From positions 1,798,001-1,862,000 of the forward strand of contig NZ_BAABAU010000001.1 of the NCBI RefSeq assembly GCF_039537585.1: DNA of 64,000 nt, given 5' to 3'. A program made the position numbers and the translations under genes. Source of the stretch: Frondihabitans peucedani. Its GTDB lineage: Bacteria > Actinomycetota > Actinomycetes > Actinomycetales > Microbacteriaceae. Shown piece by piece: positions 39,202 to 49,700 of this stretch. Positions within the stretch are counted from its first letter, which is position 1. The number at the start of each line of letters is the position of its first letter. Below the pieces are notes generated by a model. It saw only the letters and a program-made list of their open reading frames with translations. It was not told where the DNA came from and made no database searches.

Positions 39202-39843
39202 CTACTGCGACGTCGGCCGTACCAGCGACAACTGCCGCGTGACCCGACCGAGCAGCGCAGGATCGTCGGTCGCCAGGACGACGACCGCGCCGGCGCTCGC
39301 AGCACGTTCGAGCGCCGCCCACACGATGTCGGCCGAGGCGGCGTCGAGCTCGCTGGTCGGCTCGTCGAGCACGAGGAGCGGGGGCGACCCCACGAGCGAT
39401 CGCGCCAGGGCGACGCGCTGCTGCTGACCTCCCGAGAGCTGCTCGACGAGGTTGTGCCACGACGCCCGAGGCAGCGCGAGCGCCGCGAGGAGGTCCTCGA
39501 CGGGCTCGACGAGAGAGCCAGAGCGCCTCGGGGCCCGCCGTCCGTCGCGCCCCAGCACCCGCACGCTGACGTTCTCGACCGCCGTCAGCCCGCCGACGAG
39601 CTCGTGCTGCTGGGTGAGCACTCCCGCCGTCCCGGGCTCGATCGGCGTCCCGTCGAGGAGCACCTCACCCGCGGCAGGCGCCGCACGACCAGCCAGCACA
39701 ACGAGCACGCTGCTCTTGCCGCTTCCGGCGCCGCCCGTGACAGCGACGATCTCGCCTCCGGCCAGAGTCTCCGTCAGCGGAGGCAGCAGGTGCCCCGAGG
39801 GCAGCCGGATCTCGACGGTCCGCACCTCCAACCCGCCCGTCAC
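39202..39843 (-). CDS. ABC transporter ATP-binding protein (first of a pair)
   Basis: This 213-residue ATPase energises an ABC system at the membrane. Walker A is GGAGSGKSS, the signature is LSGGQQQR, Walker B is LLVLDEPTSELD, and the D- and H-loop region is intact but degenerate (LATDDPALL, with Asp in place of the usual switch His). The GTG at 39843 overlaps the stop of the upstream ATPase gene by 4 bases. It is the last gene of the operon. Confidence 0.88.
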   Translation of the reverse strand: MTGGLEVRTVEIRLPSGHLLPPLTETLAGGEIVAVTGGAGSGKSSVLVVLAGRAAPAAGEVLLDGTPIEPGTAGVLTQQHELVGGLTAVENVSVRVLGRDGRRAPRRSGSLVEPVEDLLAALALPRASWHNLVEQLSGGQQQRVALARSLVGSPPLLVLDEPTSELDAASADIVWAALERAASAGAVVVLATDDPALLGRVTRQLSLVRPTSQ

Positions 39844-40673
39844 CGCTCGCCCTCCCCGCCGCGGAGGCGCAGCCGGATCTCGCCGGCCGCCACCTCGTCC
39901 ACGTCGACGAGGGCACCGGCGGGCCACGACTCCCGCAGAGCCGTCGGGAGCTGGACCGAGCCGTCGGTGCCGATGACGGCGAAGCGGCCCTCGTCGCTCG
40001 CCTCCTCGCCGATGCGTCCGTCGCGCAGGTGGATCATGCGCTGCATCCTGCGGGCCACGTCCTCGTCGTGGGTGACGAGCAGCACCGCGGTGCCCTCGGC
40101 CGCGGCCGTGTCGACGAACAGGTCGAGGAGGTGGTCGCGGGAGGCGTCGTCGAGCTGGCTGGTCGGCTCGTCCGCGATGAGCAGCCGGGGGCGGGCGGCC
40201 ATGGACACGGCGAGGGCGACGATCTGCTGCTCCGAGGGGATCAGCGCCGACACGGGGCGCAGGTCGCGACCGAGACCGTTGGACCGCAGGATCCTGCGCC
40301 CCAGCGTCGCGTCGGCCCGCGGCTTCCCGCGCAGCGCCCAGGCGAGGTTGGCCTCCGCGTCCTCGTGGAGGAGCAGGTTCGTCGCAGCGCCCTGCAGCAT
40401 GAGGCCGAGGAGGTCGCGGCGGATCCTGAGCAGGTCGCGCTCGCGGGCCCTCTCGATGTCGACGCCGAACACGCTGATGCGTCCGGCCGAGGGGCGCAGG
40501 ATCCCGGCCACGATCGCCATCAGTGTCGATTTGCCCGAGCCCGACGGTCCCAGCAGCGCGATCCGCTCCGCCTCCTGCACGACGAGGTCGATGCCGCGGA
40601 GGGCTGCGACGTCGGTGTCGGCCTCGCGGTAGACGTGGACGAGGCCCTCGCAGCGGAGCGCGACAGTGCTCAT
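39840..40673 (-). CDS. ABC transporter ATP-binding protein with atypical signature motif
   Basis: This 277-residue ATPase belongs to the MacB/LolD type by architecture. Walker A is GPSGSGKST, Walker B is LLIADEPTSQLD and the switch His is present in VTHDEDV. The ABC signature, normally LSGGQ, reads LIPSEQQ, which would weaken or change ATP-dimer closure. An extra C-terminal segment of about 50 residues follows the fold. It overlaps both neighbours by 4 bases, so stoichiometric production with the permease is likely. Confidence 0.88.
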   Translation of the reverse strand: MSTVALRCEGLVHVYREADTDVAALRGIDLVVQEAERIALLGPSGSGKSTLMAIVAGILRPSAGRISVFGVDIERARERDLLRIRRDLLGLMLQGAATNLLLHEDAEANLAWALRGKPRADATLGRRILRSNGLGRDLRPVSALIPSEQQIVALAVSMAARPRLLIADEPTSQLDDASRDHLLDLFVDTAAAEGTAVLLVTHDEDVARRMQRMIHLRDGRIGEEASDEGRFAVIGTDGSVQLPTALRESWPAGALVDVDEVAAGEIRLRLRGGEGER

Positions 40674-43600
40674 CGGGCCGTCCTCCCGATCCGAGTCGAC
40701 CCGAGCCGACGGAACTCGATCCGCGCCCCGACGAGCGCGGCCGCCGTCAGGAGCAGGAGCGTCCCGAGCGCGAGGACGGCGATCGGCAGCGGGGCCGGCG
40801 CGAGATCCGGCGGCGGAGTCGGGCCGGCACCGGCCAGCAGCGGGAGGCGGCCGATGGTCAGCCAGAATGCGACAAGGCCGCTGCCGATCCCGAGGAGGGC
40901 GCCGGCCGCCGAGGGAAGCAGCGCCTCGAGTGCCAGCAGTCGGCGGAGCCGCCGCGGCGGCACCCCCGCCGTGATCAGCGAGCGCCACTCGACGAGTCGG
41001 CCCCGGGACCCGACGACGCGGATCGCCGCGGCGGCGAGGAGGGTCAGGAGGAGGGCGGCGGCTCCGACCGGGAGTCCGGCGAGGGCGGCCCTGGGCGGGG
41101 CCTCCCGGGCGTCGGCGTCCTGCACCGCTCCGAGGTGCCTCGTGCCGGTGACGGTGATGCCGTCGGCACGGAGTCTCGTGAGGACGGCGGGCGAGGCGCC
41201 GGGCGCGAGCCAGACCTCGTCGAGACCGACCCGCGATCCTGCGTCCGAGACCCGCTCGGCCGCCTCGAGGTCGACCAGGACGCCCTCGTCCAGGACCCGC
41301 GGGACGGCGGGCGCCCGGGCCACGACGTGGAGCAGGAGCGGGCTGAGATCGGGGCCGACCCCGTCGACGGTGTCGGTGAGACCGGCGAACCGGGTCGCTC
41401 CCGTCTTCGTGCCGACCACCGCCGGCAGCGGCTCGGGGGCGTCGCGCGGTGCTGCGCTCACGGTGCTGCCTCCCGCGTCGTCGGTGAACACGATCCGGAG
41501 GCCTCCGGCCGCTCGGCTCGAGAGAGTGGCCGTCGACGGCTGCTGGTCGTCCTGGCTGTCCCCGATCCGATTCCGCCACCGCTCGGGATCGAGCCATGCG
41601 GCGAGGTCGCTCGCCGACTGCTCGTCGGTGGAGAACGAGGTGACGGTGAGCTCGGACGTGAAGGGGGGTGCGTCCGCGGCCGAGCTCCGGAGGCCCGCGT
41701 ACACGAGCCGGCAGCCCTTCGAGCAGGGGAAGCTGCCGGAGGGGCTGACGAGGGCGCCGTCCCGGGGCGGACCGAAGCGGATCGTGTGCCAGCCGTCGAC
41801 GGCCTGCACGACGACCTCGAAGCGGAGGGCGTCGGCCACGGCCGGGCCCTCCTTGGTGACGGCCCCGGCGATGCTCAGCCGCAGCGTGGACCCGCGGACG
41901 GTGAACGACGGCCCGTGAGGAGGCGCCAGTCGCCCTGCCAGAGCGGACGGCGAGAGTCCGCTCCACTCGCTCCGCCAGCTCGAGACCGCGGCCAGCCGCG
42001 GCGTATCGATGGCGACGAAGCGCCCTGGCCCGTTGCCGGTCGTCGACACCTCGGCTGCCATCGCCTGGCGACCGGTCGGATCGGCGCGGCGCACGGCTCC
42101 GAGCAGCGAGACATCCTGCGGCACCTGCACGCTCAGCACCGTGCTCGCACCGACGGCGGCGTCGGCCCGCTCGTGCTGAAGCCGGATCGCCACCACGGCG
42201 ACCTCGGCCGAGTAGGTCGCGACCGAGAGCCCGAGGGACACCATCACCGCGGCCATCAGGACGGACGGTGCGCGGCCCAGCTGGCGTCCGATGACGAGGC
42301 CGCCGAGGCTGCGAGGAGCGCGCCGGGATCCGCGGCGGATGACCGCGATGGCCAGCTGCACCGCGACGAGGCCGACCACGACGGCGATCAGGCTCGGCGC
42401 CAGGAGGGCGAGCTGCGGACCGCTGATCCGGGTCTGGCCTAGGAGCGAGTACACGACGGTGGCGGTCACGAGCACGATCCCCGTCTGCGCGACGAGCGCT
42501 CCGCGGCCGATCGCGCGGGGCTCGGTCGACTCCCGCAGCACCGACGACAGCGGGAGCCGGGCCGACCGGACGCTGGCGGCGACCAGTGCGACGAGCGCTC
42601 CGAGGAGGGCGAGGCCGGCGGTCGCGAAGACCAGGGGCCGCAGCGGTTCGACGGGGGCGTCCGGGCCGAGCAGGATCGCGGCCCCGACCCGCGCCAGGCC
42701 GGTGCCGAGCCCGAACCCGGCGATCCCGCCCGCGACGAGGGCGATCCCGGGCTCCAGGAAGATCGTGGCCAGCCGCCTCCGCGCTGGGAGCCCGCGGAGT
42801 CGCGTCAACCCCCACTCCTGCGCCCGCACCCGGCCGATCCTCTGCACGGCCAGGGCGACGGCGAACCAGGCCAGCGCGAGGGCCTCGAGGGTCACGACGG
42901 CGAAGAGCACCTCGGCGGCGCGGTGCTGCTCCTCGACGCGGTCGAGCAGCCGGGGGAGCCCGGTCGACGACTGCGTGTTCGTGATCGCCGCGATCGGGCC
43001 GACGGTCTGCCGGTGGACGGCCGCGATGTCCTTCCGCACCTGCACGACGTCGTCGAGCCGGAGCGTGTGTCGCAGCGTGAGGAGGCCGTAGCCGGTGCCG
43101 CTGATCCCGCGGGTGTCGAACTCGGAGTCGGAGACGACGAGCGACGGCTCGCCCGAGGGCCCGCTCGCACCGGCCAGGCTCGCCGGATCGGCCAGGAACC
43201 GCCCCGTCGTCGGCCGGTCGTCGTAGACCCCGACCACAGTGAGCGGCAGCGATGCTCCCGAGACCCGGGCGACCAGGTCCGTGCCGACGGAGAGAGCCGC
43301 CGATTCGCCCGTCGTCGAGGGGAGGCCGGAGCGGGCGGCGGAGCGGCTGACGGCCACCTGCCCCGGCGAGACCGGGCAGCGTCCCGAGAGGAGGCGCGCC
43401 CCGGCGCAGTCGGAGCCCACCGCGACGAGAGCCGCGGTCGGACCGGACGCGGGGTCGACGCGCGATCCTGCCGGCCCCAACGCGTACGCCTCCGTGCTCT
43501 CGGCGGCCGTGACCGGCGTCGTCCACAGGCGGGACGCCGCGGCCGGCTCGGCGGCGTCGCTCGCGGCGATGGTCCCGGTGGCGATGGCGCCGGGGTTCGC

Positions 43601-43798
43601 ATCGGCCGACGTGACGATCGAGGTGCGCGAGCCGCCGACCGGCCCGCTGGCCTCGGCGAGGGTCTGCTGCTCCACGGAGCGCAGCAGGACCGGCGCCGTG
43701 ACCGAGACCGCCACGGCGATAGCCGAGAGCACGAGGAGCGAGACGGCCGCTGCCGGACGCCGCCGGACGCTGCGCATCCAGAACGGTCTTCGGTACAC
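40670..43798 (-). CDS. very large FtsX-like ABC permease
   Basis: This 1042-residue membrane protein has an N-terminal signal anchor, a long extracytoplasmic domain of about 230 residues, and FtsX-type helix groups near residues 280-540. A second extracytoplasmic domain (about 540-900) and a final helix group follow. The plan is that of tandem MacB/FtsX permeases, which move or extract lipoproteins or peptides, or transmit mechanical signals, rather than classic importers. No substrate-binding gene is present. The ATPase genes follow with 4-base overlaps. Confidence 0.85.
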   Translation of the reverse strand: MYRRPFWMRSVRRRPAAAVSLLVLSAIAVAVSVTAPVLLRSVEQQTLAEASGPVGGSRTSIVTSADANPGAIATGTIAASDAAEPAAASRLWTTPVTAAESTEAYALGPAGSRVDPASGPTAALVAVGSDCAGARLLSGRCPVSPGQVAVSRSAARSGLPSTTGESAALSVGTDLVARVSGASLPLTVVGVYDDRPTTGRFLADPASLAGASGPSGEPSLVVSDSEFDTRGISGTGYGLLTLRHTLRLDDVVQVRKDIAAVHRQTVGPIAAITNTQSSTGLPRLLDRVEEQHRAAEVLFAVVTLEALALAWFAVALAVQRIGRVRAQEWGLTRLRGLPARRRLATIFLEPGIALVAGGIAGFGLGTGLARVGAAILLGPDAPVEPLRPLVFATAGLALLGALVALVAASVRSARLPLSSVLRESTEPRAIGRGALVAQTGIVLVTATVVYSLLGQTRISGPQLALLAPSLIAVVVGLVAVQLAIAVIRRGSRRAPRSLGGLVIGRQLGRAPSVLMAAVMVSLGLSVATYSAEVAVVAIRLQHERADAAVGASTVLSVQVPQDVSLLGAVRRADPTGRQAMAAEVSTTGNGPGRFVAIDTPRLAAVSSWRSEWSGLSPSALAGRLAPPHGPSFTVRGSTLRLSIAGAVTKEGPAVADALRFEVVVQAVDGWHTIRFGPPRDGALVSPSGSFPCSKGCRLVYAGLRSSAADAPPFTSELTVTSFSTDEQSASDLAAWLDPERWRNRIGDSQDDQQPSTATLSSRAAGGLRIVFTDDAGGSTVSAAPRDAPEPLPAVVGTKTGATRFAGLTDTVDGVGPDLSPLLLHVVARAPAVPRVLDEGVLVDLEAAERVSDAGSRVGLDEVWLAPGASPAVLTRLRADGITVTGTRHLGAVQDADAREAPPRAALAGLPVGAAALLLTLLAAAAIRVVGSRGRLVEWRSLITAGVPPRRLRRLLALEALLPSAAGALLGIGSGLVAFWLTIGRLPLLAGAGPTPPPDLAPAPLPIAVLALGTLLLLTAAALVGARIEFRRLGSTRIGRTAR

Positions 43799-43926
43799 GC
43801 GGCCCCCTCGCTACGCAGGTGTGCCCACAACCTACCGAACCGGTTCACCTGGGAGCCCGCTCGACACCGCCGATGGCCTCGCCGCATCACCTGGTCAGCC
43901 GGTGGCGCAGGTGCTTGGATGAGCAC

Positions 43927-44889
43927 GTGGACCAATGGAGGGGCGGGCTCCCCGAGGCAGCGCACGAGCGCGTCGAGCGGCAGCGCGCGAGCGGCACGAC
44001 GGCATCGCTGTTCTCGGCACCCGCGGCGGCTGCCGCTCAGAGCGCCGGGCTCGCGGCCGTCGGCGAGGTGTTCGGGTCGATCGCCATGAACCTCGGCTGG
44101 TCGGGCACCGGCTGCAGCCTGTACGGCACCAGGCCCGGGGGCGGCTTCGGGTCTCTCGGCGGCTTCGGCGGCCAGACCTACCAGACCCCCGTCACGACGA
44201 CGGGCGGCCACGGCGGGTACGCCGGCTTCGGCCCGTACGTCCAGGCGTTCAAGAACGGCTGGCACACGGCCGTGAACAGGATGCTCGCCGAGGCCCGCCT
44301 CCTCGGGGCCGAGGGCGTCGTAGGCGTCCGCGTCGAGCGGCAGCGGATGGACGCCTCCGTCTTCGAGTTCACGGCGATCGGCACCGCCGTCCGCAGCGTC
44401 GACACGTCGCTCGTGGCGAGGCCGCGCGTGCAGGGCGAGATCTGGTACGCCGATCTCAGCGTCGAGGACTGCGCGAGCGCGATCCACTCCGGCATGCAGC
44501 CCCGCGAGATGGTGCTCGGCATCTCGGTCGCGACCAAGCACGAGGACTGGCAGCTCAAGCAGCAGCGATCCGTCTGGGCCGGCAATCAAGAGATCGACGG
44601 CCTCACGCTCCTCATCAACGCGGCCCGGCACGACGCCCGCGACCAGCTGTCCGCCCTCGCCAGGCGCGACGGCATCGCCGACCTCGTCATCACCCAGCAG
44701 TTCGTCCGCGAGTTCGAGACGCCCTGCGGCGAGGAGGTCGACCTCCACGCCGAGGCGATCTTCGCCGGCACCGTCCTGGTGCCCGGTCCGATGCACGCGT
44801 TCCGCACGAAGAACCGACCAGGATCCGCCTCGGTGACGACGGTGCTGCCGCTCACCGACCCGGGAGTGCGGACGCGCCGGTACTCCTGA
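43927..44889 (+). CDS. tandem YbjQ/DUF74 (heavy-metal-binding domain) protein
   Basis: This protein of about 320 residues contains two YbjQ-like (PF01906-type) domains. The first carries AVNRMLAEARLLGAEGVVGVRVE followed by FTAIGTAV, the family hallmark, and the second is more degenerate (HAEAIFAGTVLV). A Gly-rich loop (GGGFGSLGGFGG) lies near residue 80. The name heavy-metal-binding is historical; a pentamer-forming fold is known but the role is not. I chose the GTG at 43927 because upstream residues look unconserved; the ATG at 43873 is possible. It heads a three-gene cluster. Confidence 0.8.
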   Translation: MDQWRGGLPEAAHERVERQRASGTTASLFSAPAAAAAQSAGLAAVGEVFGSIAMNLGWSGTGCSLYGTRPGGGFGSLGGFGGQTYQTPVTTTGGHGGYAGFGPYVQAFKNGWHTAVNRMLAEARLLGAEGVVGVRVERQRMDASVFEFTAIGTAVRSVDTSLVARPRVQGEIWYADLSVEDCASAIHSGMQPREMVLGISVATKHEDWQLKQQRSVWAGNQEIDGLTLLINAARHDARDQLSALARRDGIADLVITQQFVREFETPCGEEVDLHAEAIFAGTVLVPGPMHAFRTKNRPGSASVTTVLPLTDPGVRTRRYS

Positions 44890-44944
44890 CCGACGCGTGC
44901 CCGCTGATCCTGCGCTCCTCTCCCCTCCCTCGAGAAAGAACCCG

Positions 44945-45775
44945 ATGCCCGACTCCACCGATCTCTCCGCCGTCTCGCTGCCCGTCGACGCCCGAGCGCG
45001 CCTCGCCGACGGGAAGGCGCGCCTGTTCACGTCCGACCTCTCGGTGAACGAGTTCCTCCTGGTCCGCCAGGCGGGCTTCCGCCCGGTCGGGCTCGTGCTC
45101 GGGTCGAGCGTCTACCACGTCGGCATCCAGGTCGGGAAGTGGTCGAAGAACATGGAGATGGACAAGCTCAGCCAGGCGATGTACCACGCCCGGGAGCTCG
45201 CCATGACGCGCATGGAGGCGGAGGCCGACGCCCTCGGGGCCGACGGCATCGTGGGGGTCCGGCTCGAGATCGAGTTCAAGGAGTACGGCAACGACCTCGC
45301 CGAGTTCATCGCCATCGGCACCGCCGTCGTCGCCGACGAGGCTCCGCCCGTCGGCACCTGGCGGAACAACAAGAACCTCCCCTTCACCTCCGATCTCTCG
45401 GGGCAGGACTTCTGGACGCTGATCCAGTCGGGCTACGCTCCGCAGGGCCTGGTCATGGGCACCTGCGTCTACCACATCGCCCACCGCGGCATGATGGCGT
45501 CGATGGGGACCCTCGGCCAGAACGTCGAGATCCCGCAGTACACGGAGGCCCTCTACGACGCGCGCGAACTGGCGATGGGACGCATGCAGGCCGAGGCCGA
45601 GCAGCTCGCCGCCGAGGGAGTCGTGGGCGTTCAGCTGCTGTCGCTGCCGCACCGCTGGGGCGGCCACACGACCGAGTTCTTCGCCATCGGCACCGCCGTC
45701 CGGTCCCTCCGCGAAGACCACGTCATCGCGACGCCGAGCCTCGTCCTCCCGCTGACCGACGGGCCCTACCGGTGA
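44945..45775 (+). CDS. tandem YbjQ/DUF74 protein, second paralogue
   Basis: This 276-residue protein has two well-preserved YbjQ domains, each introduced by a Phe-Thr-Ser-Asp-Leu-Ser segment. Each ends in a helix plus FIAIGTAV or FFAIGTAV. The helix reads YHARELAMTRMEAEADALGADGIVGVRLE in the first domain and YDARELAMGRMQAEAEQLAAEGVVGVQL in the second. The internal duplication is clear at the sequence level. A GAGAAAGAAC ribosome binding site precedes the ATG. The stop overlaps the next start (GTGA). Confidence 0.88.
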   Translation: MPDSTDLSAVSLPVDARARLADGKARLFTSDLSVNEFLLVRQAGFRPVGLVLGSSVYHVGIQVGKWSKNMEMDKLSQAMYHARELAMTRMEAEADALGADGIVGVRLEIEFKEYGNDLAEFIAIGTAVVADEAPPVGTWRNNKNLPFTSDLSGQDFWTLIQSGYAPQGLVMGTCVYHIAHRGMMASMGTLGQNVEIPQYTEALYDARELAMGRMQAEAEQLAAEGVVGVQLLSLPHRWGGHTTEFFAIGTAVRSLREDHVIATPSLVLPLTDGPYR

Positions 45776-46599
45776 CGGTCAGCCCCCTCCACAGCCCCGC
45801 CCCCGACGACCCGCAGGCACTCCTCGCCAGCCTCGTCGAGGGTGTGGCGCGGGCGCTCCCGGACGACGTCGCCGACCGCGTCCTCGAGGTGCAGCGCTCG
45901 CGGAGCCTCAGAGACCGCCTCTCCGGCGCGGCCGGCGACATCACGCAGGTGAAGCTCACCAGTCCGAAGGACGCCCTGACCCTCCGCCTCGACGGCAGGC
46001 GCCTGGTCGGCGAGTCGGCCTACGTCTCGGGCGGCGTCATCATCTCCCGCAAGACGCTGCCGCTCGGCGACTGGCTCACGGCATTCGCGGGCGAGGTGGC
46101 GGCCATCGCCGCCGACGCCGCAGGCGATGCGGCATCGGCGGCCCGGGCGCTCCAGGCGCTCGGCGTGCAGCCGTCCGGCTCCGACCTCCTCGTCGACGAG
46201 GCCGACGTCGACCGAGGGCTCCGCCTCCTGCCCGCCCGGCTGGAGCAGCGCGTTCCTCCTGCTGCTGCAGAGAGCGTCGCGCGCATCGTCGACGGCCTCC
46301 GCGACACCCTCCCGCGGGTGAAGGGCGACATCGAGGCCGAGGTCCTCGTGAGCCGCACGGCGACCGTCTACCTGCCCGACACGCTCCGCGCCTACGTGGC
46401 TCTGCCCGAGGCGTGGGCGCGCTCGCACCGCTTCACCGACGGGTCGACCGCCGAGGACATCCTGGTGGCGCAGCTGGCGACACTCGAGGAGGCCGTGCGC
46501 AGGATGCGGGACGCCGCCGTCGAGCAGGACGCCACGGCCCTGCTCGTGAACGGCCGCTTCCTGTCCGACCGGTTCGCCACCTCCGGCCTCGAGCTCTAG
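45772..46599 (+). CDS. hypothetical helical protein coupled to YbjQ paralogue
   Basis: This 275-residue protein has no family I recognise. It is Ala/Arg/Glu-rich and mostly helical, with a beta-rich centre (QVKLTSPKDALTLRLDGRRLVGESAYVSGGVIISR) and no membrane helix. It starts at a GTG overlapping the previous stop, so it is made together with the second YbjQ protein. The three genes form one cluster, with a 55-base gap after the first and an overlap after the second, and probably act together. A GCCCCC/GGGGGC hairpin lies 34 bases after its stop, at 46634-46647. Confidence 0.75.
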   Translation: MTVSPLHSPAPDDPQALLASLVEGVARALPDDVADRVLEVQRSRSLRDRLSGAAGDITQVKLTSPKDALTLRLDGRRLVGESAYVSGGVIISRKTLPLGDWLTAFAGEVAAIAADAAGDAASAARALQALGVQPSGSDLLVDEADVDRGLRLLPARLEQRVPPAAAESVARIVDGLRDTLPRVKGDIEAEVLVSRTATVYLPDTLRAYVALPEAWARSHRFTDGSTAEDILVAQLATLEEAVRRMRDAAVEQDATALLVNGRFLSDRFATSGLEL

Positions 46600-46798
46600 C
46601 CCGCGAGGCCCTCGGAGACCCGGCACGCTCCTGGCCCCCGAGGGGGCGCCACCCTGAAAGGGACTGGGCGGCGCGGGCGAAAGAACCGAGGATCGTGCCT
46701 GAGGTACTCCGGACAGCGGCCAGATCAGTGGCGCGAGGTCGGTGTGGTGGTCTCCCCAGCCGCTCGCTCCCCGGCCTCAGTCATCCCGAGGTGCCACC

Positions 46799-49700
46799 AT
46801 GGCCGAACACGCCGCCCCGATCCCCCTGTCCAAGCGCCTGCTCACGTTCGGAGCGCTCGCCACGAGCATCCTGCTGGTCGGCCTCGGTGTGACGCAGGTC
46901 ACGACGGCCGAGGCGGCGAGCACCGCCCTGTCGTGCGACCAGAACACGCTCTACGCGATCAACAACCAGGGCGCCGTCGAGTCGATCGCCGCCAGCTCGG
47001 GCACGGCGACGCCGATCACGCAGTCGTTCAGCCCCGCCAACAACGCCCTGGCGATCTCGCAGAACGGCACCTTCGCCTACGCGACGGTCAATGCGACGGC
47101 GGCCAACCCGAACGGCACCCTCACCCGGTACGACCCCTCGAACAACACGACGACGGCGATCACGGGCGTGACCGTCCCCGCGACCACGTACCGGGGTGCC
47201 GTCGACCCCTCGACCGGCATCTACTACTACGCGCAGGGCAACACGAAGACGGCGGCCGTGTACGCCTACGACCCGGCGGGCGGCGGGCGCGCCATCGGCC
47301 AGGTCGGCTACCTCGACTTCGCCCAGGCCAGCACCGGCGACTTCGCGTTCAGCACGACGGGCGTGCTGTACGCGGTCTCGGGCAACCAGGTCGTGCGCGT
47401 CAACGGGAAGCTCCCGACGACGGCGGGGACGACCGAGTTCACCACGACGGAGATCGCCGCCCTCGGCTCGGTCACGACGAGCCCCGGCATCGCCTTCTCG
47501 ACCAACGGCTACCTCTACGTCGCAGTCAACGGCACCATCGTCCAGATCAACCCGAGCTCGGGCGCGACCGTCGGCACTCCCCGCACCATCGCCGACGGGA
47601 GCGGCAACACCTTCACCCCCACCGACCTGGCGAGCTGCAACTACGCCGACAGCATCTCCGCGAAGACCAGCGTCAACGAGCGCTGGCGGTCCACCGACCA
47701 GTTCTCGCTGGCGATCACCGGCAACGGCCTCTCGTACGGCAACACGGCGACGACCTCCGGCACGGCGACCGGCACCCAGGCGGCGACCGCAGGATCGAAC
47801 CTCGTCGTCCCGACGTCCCCGTACACGGTGACCCAGTCCGCCGCCAACGGCACGAACCTCTCCGACTACAGCACCACGTGGTCGTGCGACACGACCACCG
47901 GCAGGAATCTCGGCTCGGGAACAGGGCAGGTCGCGACGGTCAACCTCCCGACCGACTCCGACAACGACGTCTCCTGCCTCTTCACGAACACGCTGATCTC
48001 CAAGCACGTGACGGCGGCCGACGACTCCTACTCGACCCCGACCGACAGGCAGCTCACGGTGGCGTCCCCGGGCGTCAAGGGCAACGACGCGGGCACCGGG
48101 ATCACCATCACCGGGCACACCGATCCTGCGAACGGCACCCTCACCGGCTTCGACTCGACGACCGGCGCCTTCACCTACACGCCGAACAGCGGCTTCGCCG
48201 GCGAGGACACCTTCACGTACACCGAGCAGGACTCCTCGGGCCAGACGGTCAGCCCGACCGTGACCATCTACGTCGGCCCGACCGCCGTCGCCGACACCGG
48301 CACCGTCGCGACCGGCGGCACCGTCACGGCGACGGCCGCCGACGGCGTCCTCGCGAACGACAGGGGCTCGAAGCTGACGGCCTCCAACGCCTCGAGCCCG
48401 GCGCACGGCACGGTCGACCTCCGAGCAGACGGCTCGTACACCTACACCTCGACCGACTCCTTCTCGGGACAGGACACCTGGACCTACGACGTCACCGACG
48501 CCGGCCGCAACACGTCCACCGGCACGGTCACCATGACCATCACGCCGCGGGCCGTCGCCGACACGCTCGCCCCGACGACGGCCGGAACCGCAACCACCTC
48601 GCCGGCATCGTCCGCCGTCGGCAACGACGTCGGCACCACGCTGACCCTCGACGGCGTCTCGCCGACGTCGACGCAGGGCGGCACCGTCACGACGAACGAC
48701 GACAAGACCTCGTTCACCTACGTGCCGGCCGACGGCTTCTCGGGCACCGACACCTTCGGCTACACCGTGAAGGACGCCACGGGCGGCATCGGAGCGGGCA
48801 CCGAGACGATCGTCGTCACCCCGGTGGCGAAGGACGACACCCTGCCGGCGATCGCCCATGGCGCCGTCACCACGATCGACGTCTCCGACCTGCTCCGGAA
48901 CGACCTCGGATCGAACCTGCGGGTGACCGGCGTCGACCGGCCGACGAACGGCCAGGCGACCCTCAGCGACGACGGGTCGACGGTGACCTTCACCCCCGAC
49001 GACGGCTTCTCAGGATCCGCGGGCTTCACCTACCAGGTGACCGACGGCGTCAGCAGCACCGCGGCCACCGCCACCATCCCCGTCAAGCCGGCTCCCGGCA
49101 CCCACCAGACGACCGCCACCTCCGGCGAGATGGACGTCGTCGCAGCGAAGGACGGGCTCCTCGTCGGAGCGAAGGGAACCGACCTGTCGGTGAGCGACCC
49201 GACGACGCCCCAGCACGGCACGGTCACGGTGACCTCCGACGGCGGTTACACCTACACGCCGGACGCCGCCTACTCGGGTCCGGACGCCTTCTCGTACACA
49301 GTGACCGACGGATCCGGCGACACCTCGACCGGGACCGTCACCATCACCGTCCTGCCGAAGGCCCACGACGACTCGCTCCGGGCGACCGACGCGGGCGCCC
49401 CGGTCACGGTCGCCTCCTCGGCGCTGCTCGGCAACGACAACGGGCTGTCCCTGTCGATCGCGAGCGTCGGCGACGTGGCCGGCGGTCACGCCGCGCTGAA
49501 CCAGGACGGCACCGTCACCTTCACCCCGGCCGCGGGCTTCTCCGGACCGGCGAGCTTCACGTACACGGCCACCGACGGCACCAACCCGTCGACCGCCACC
49601 GTGTCGCTCAGCGTCAAGCCGGTCGCTGCGGCCGACATCCTGCCCTCGACACCGGTGACGGAGTCGGAGACCGTCCCGGCCGCCGTCCTCCTCGCGAACG

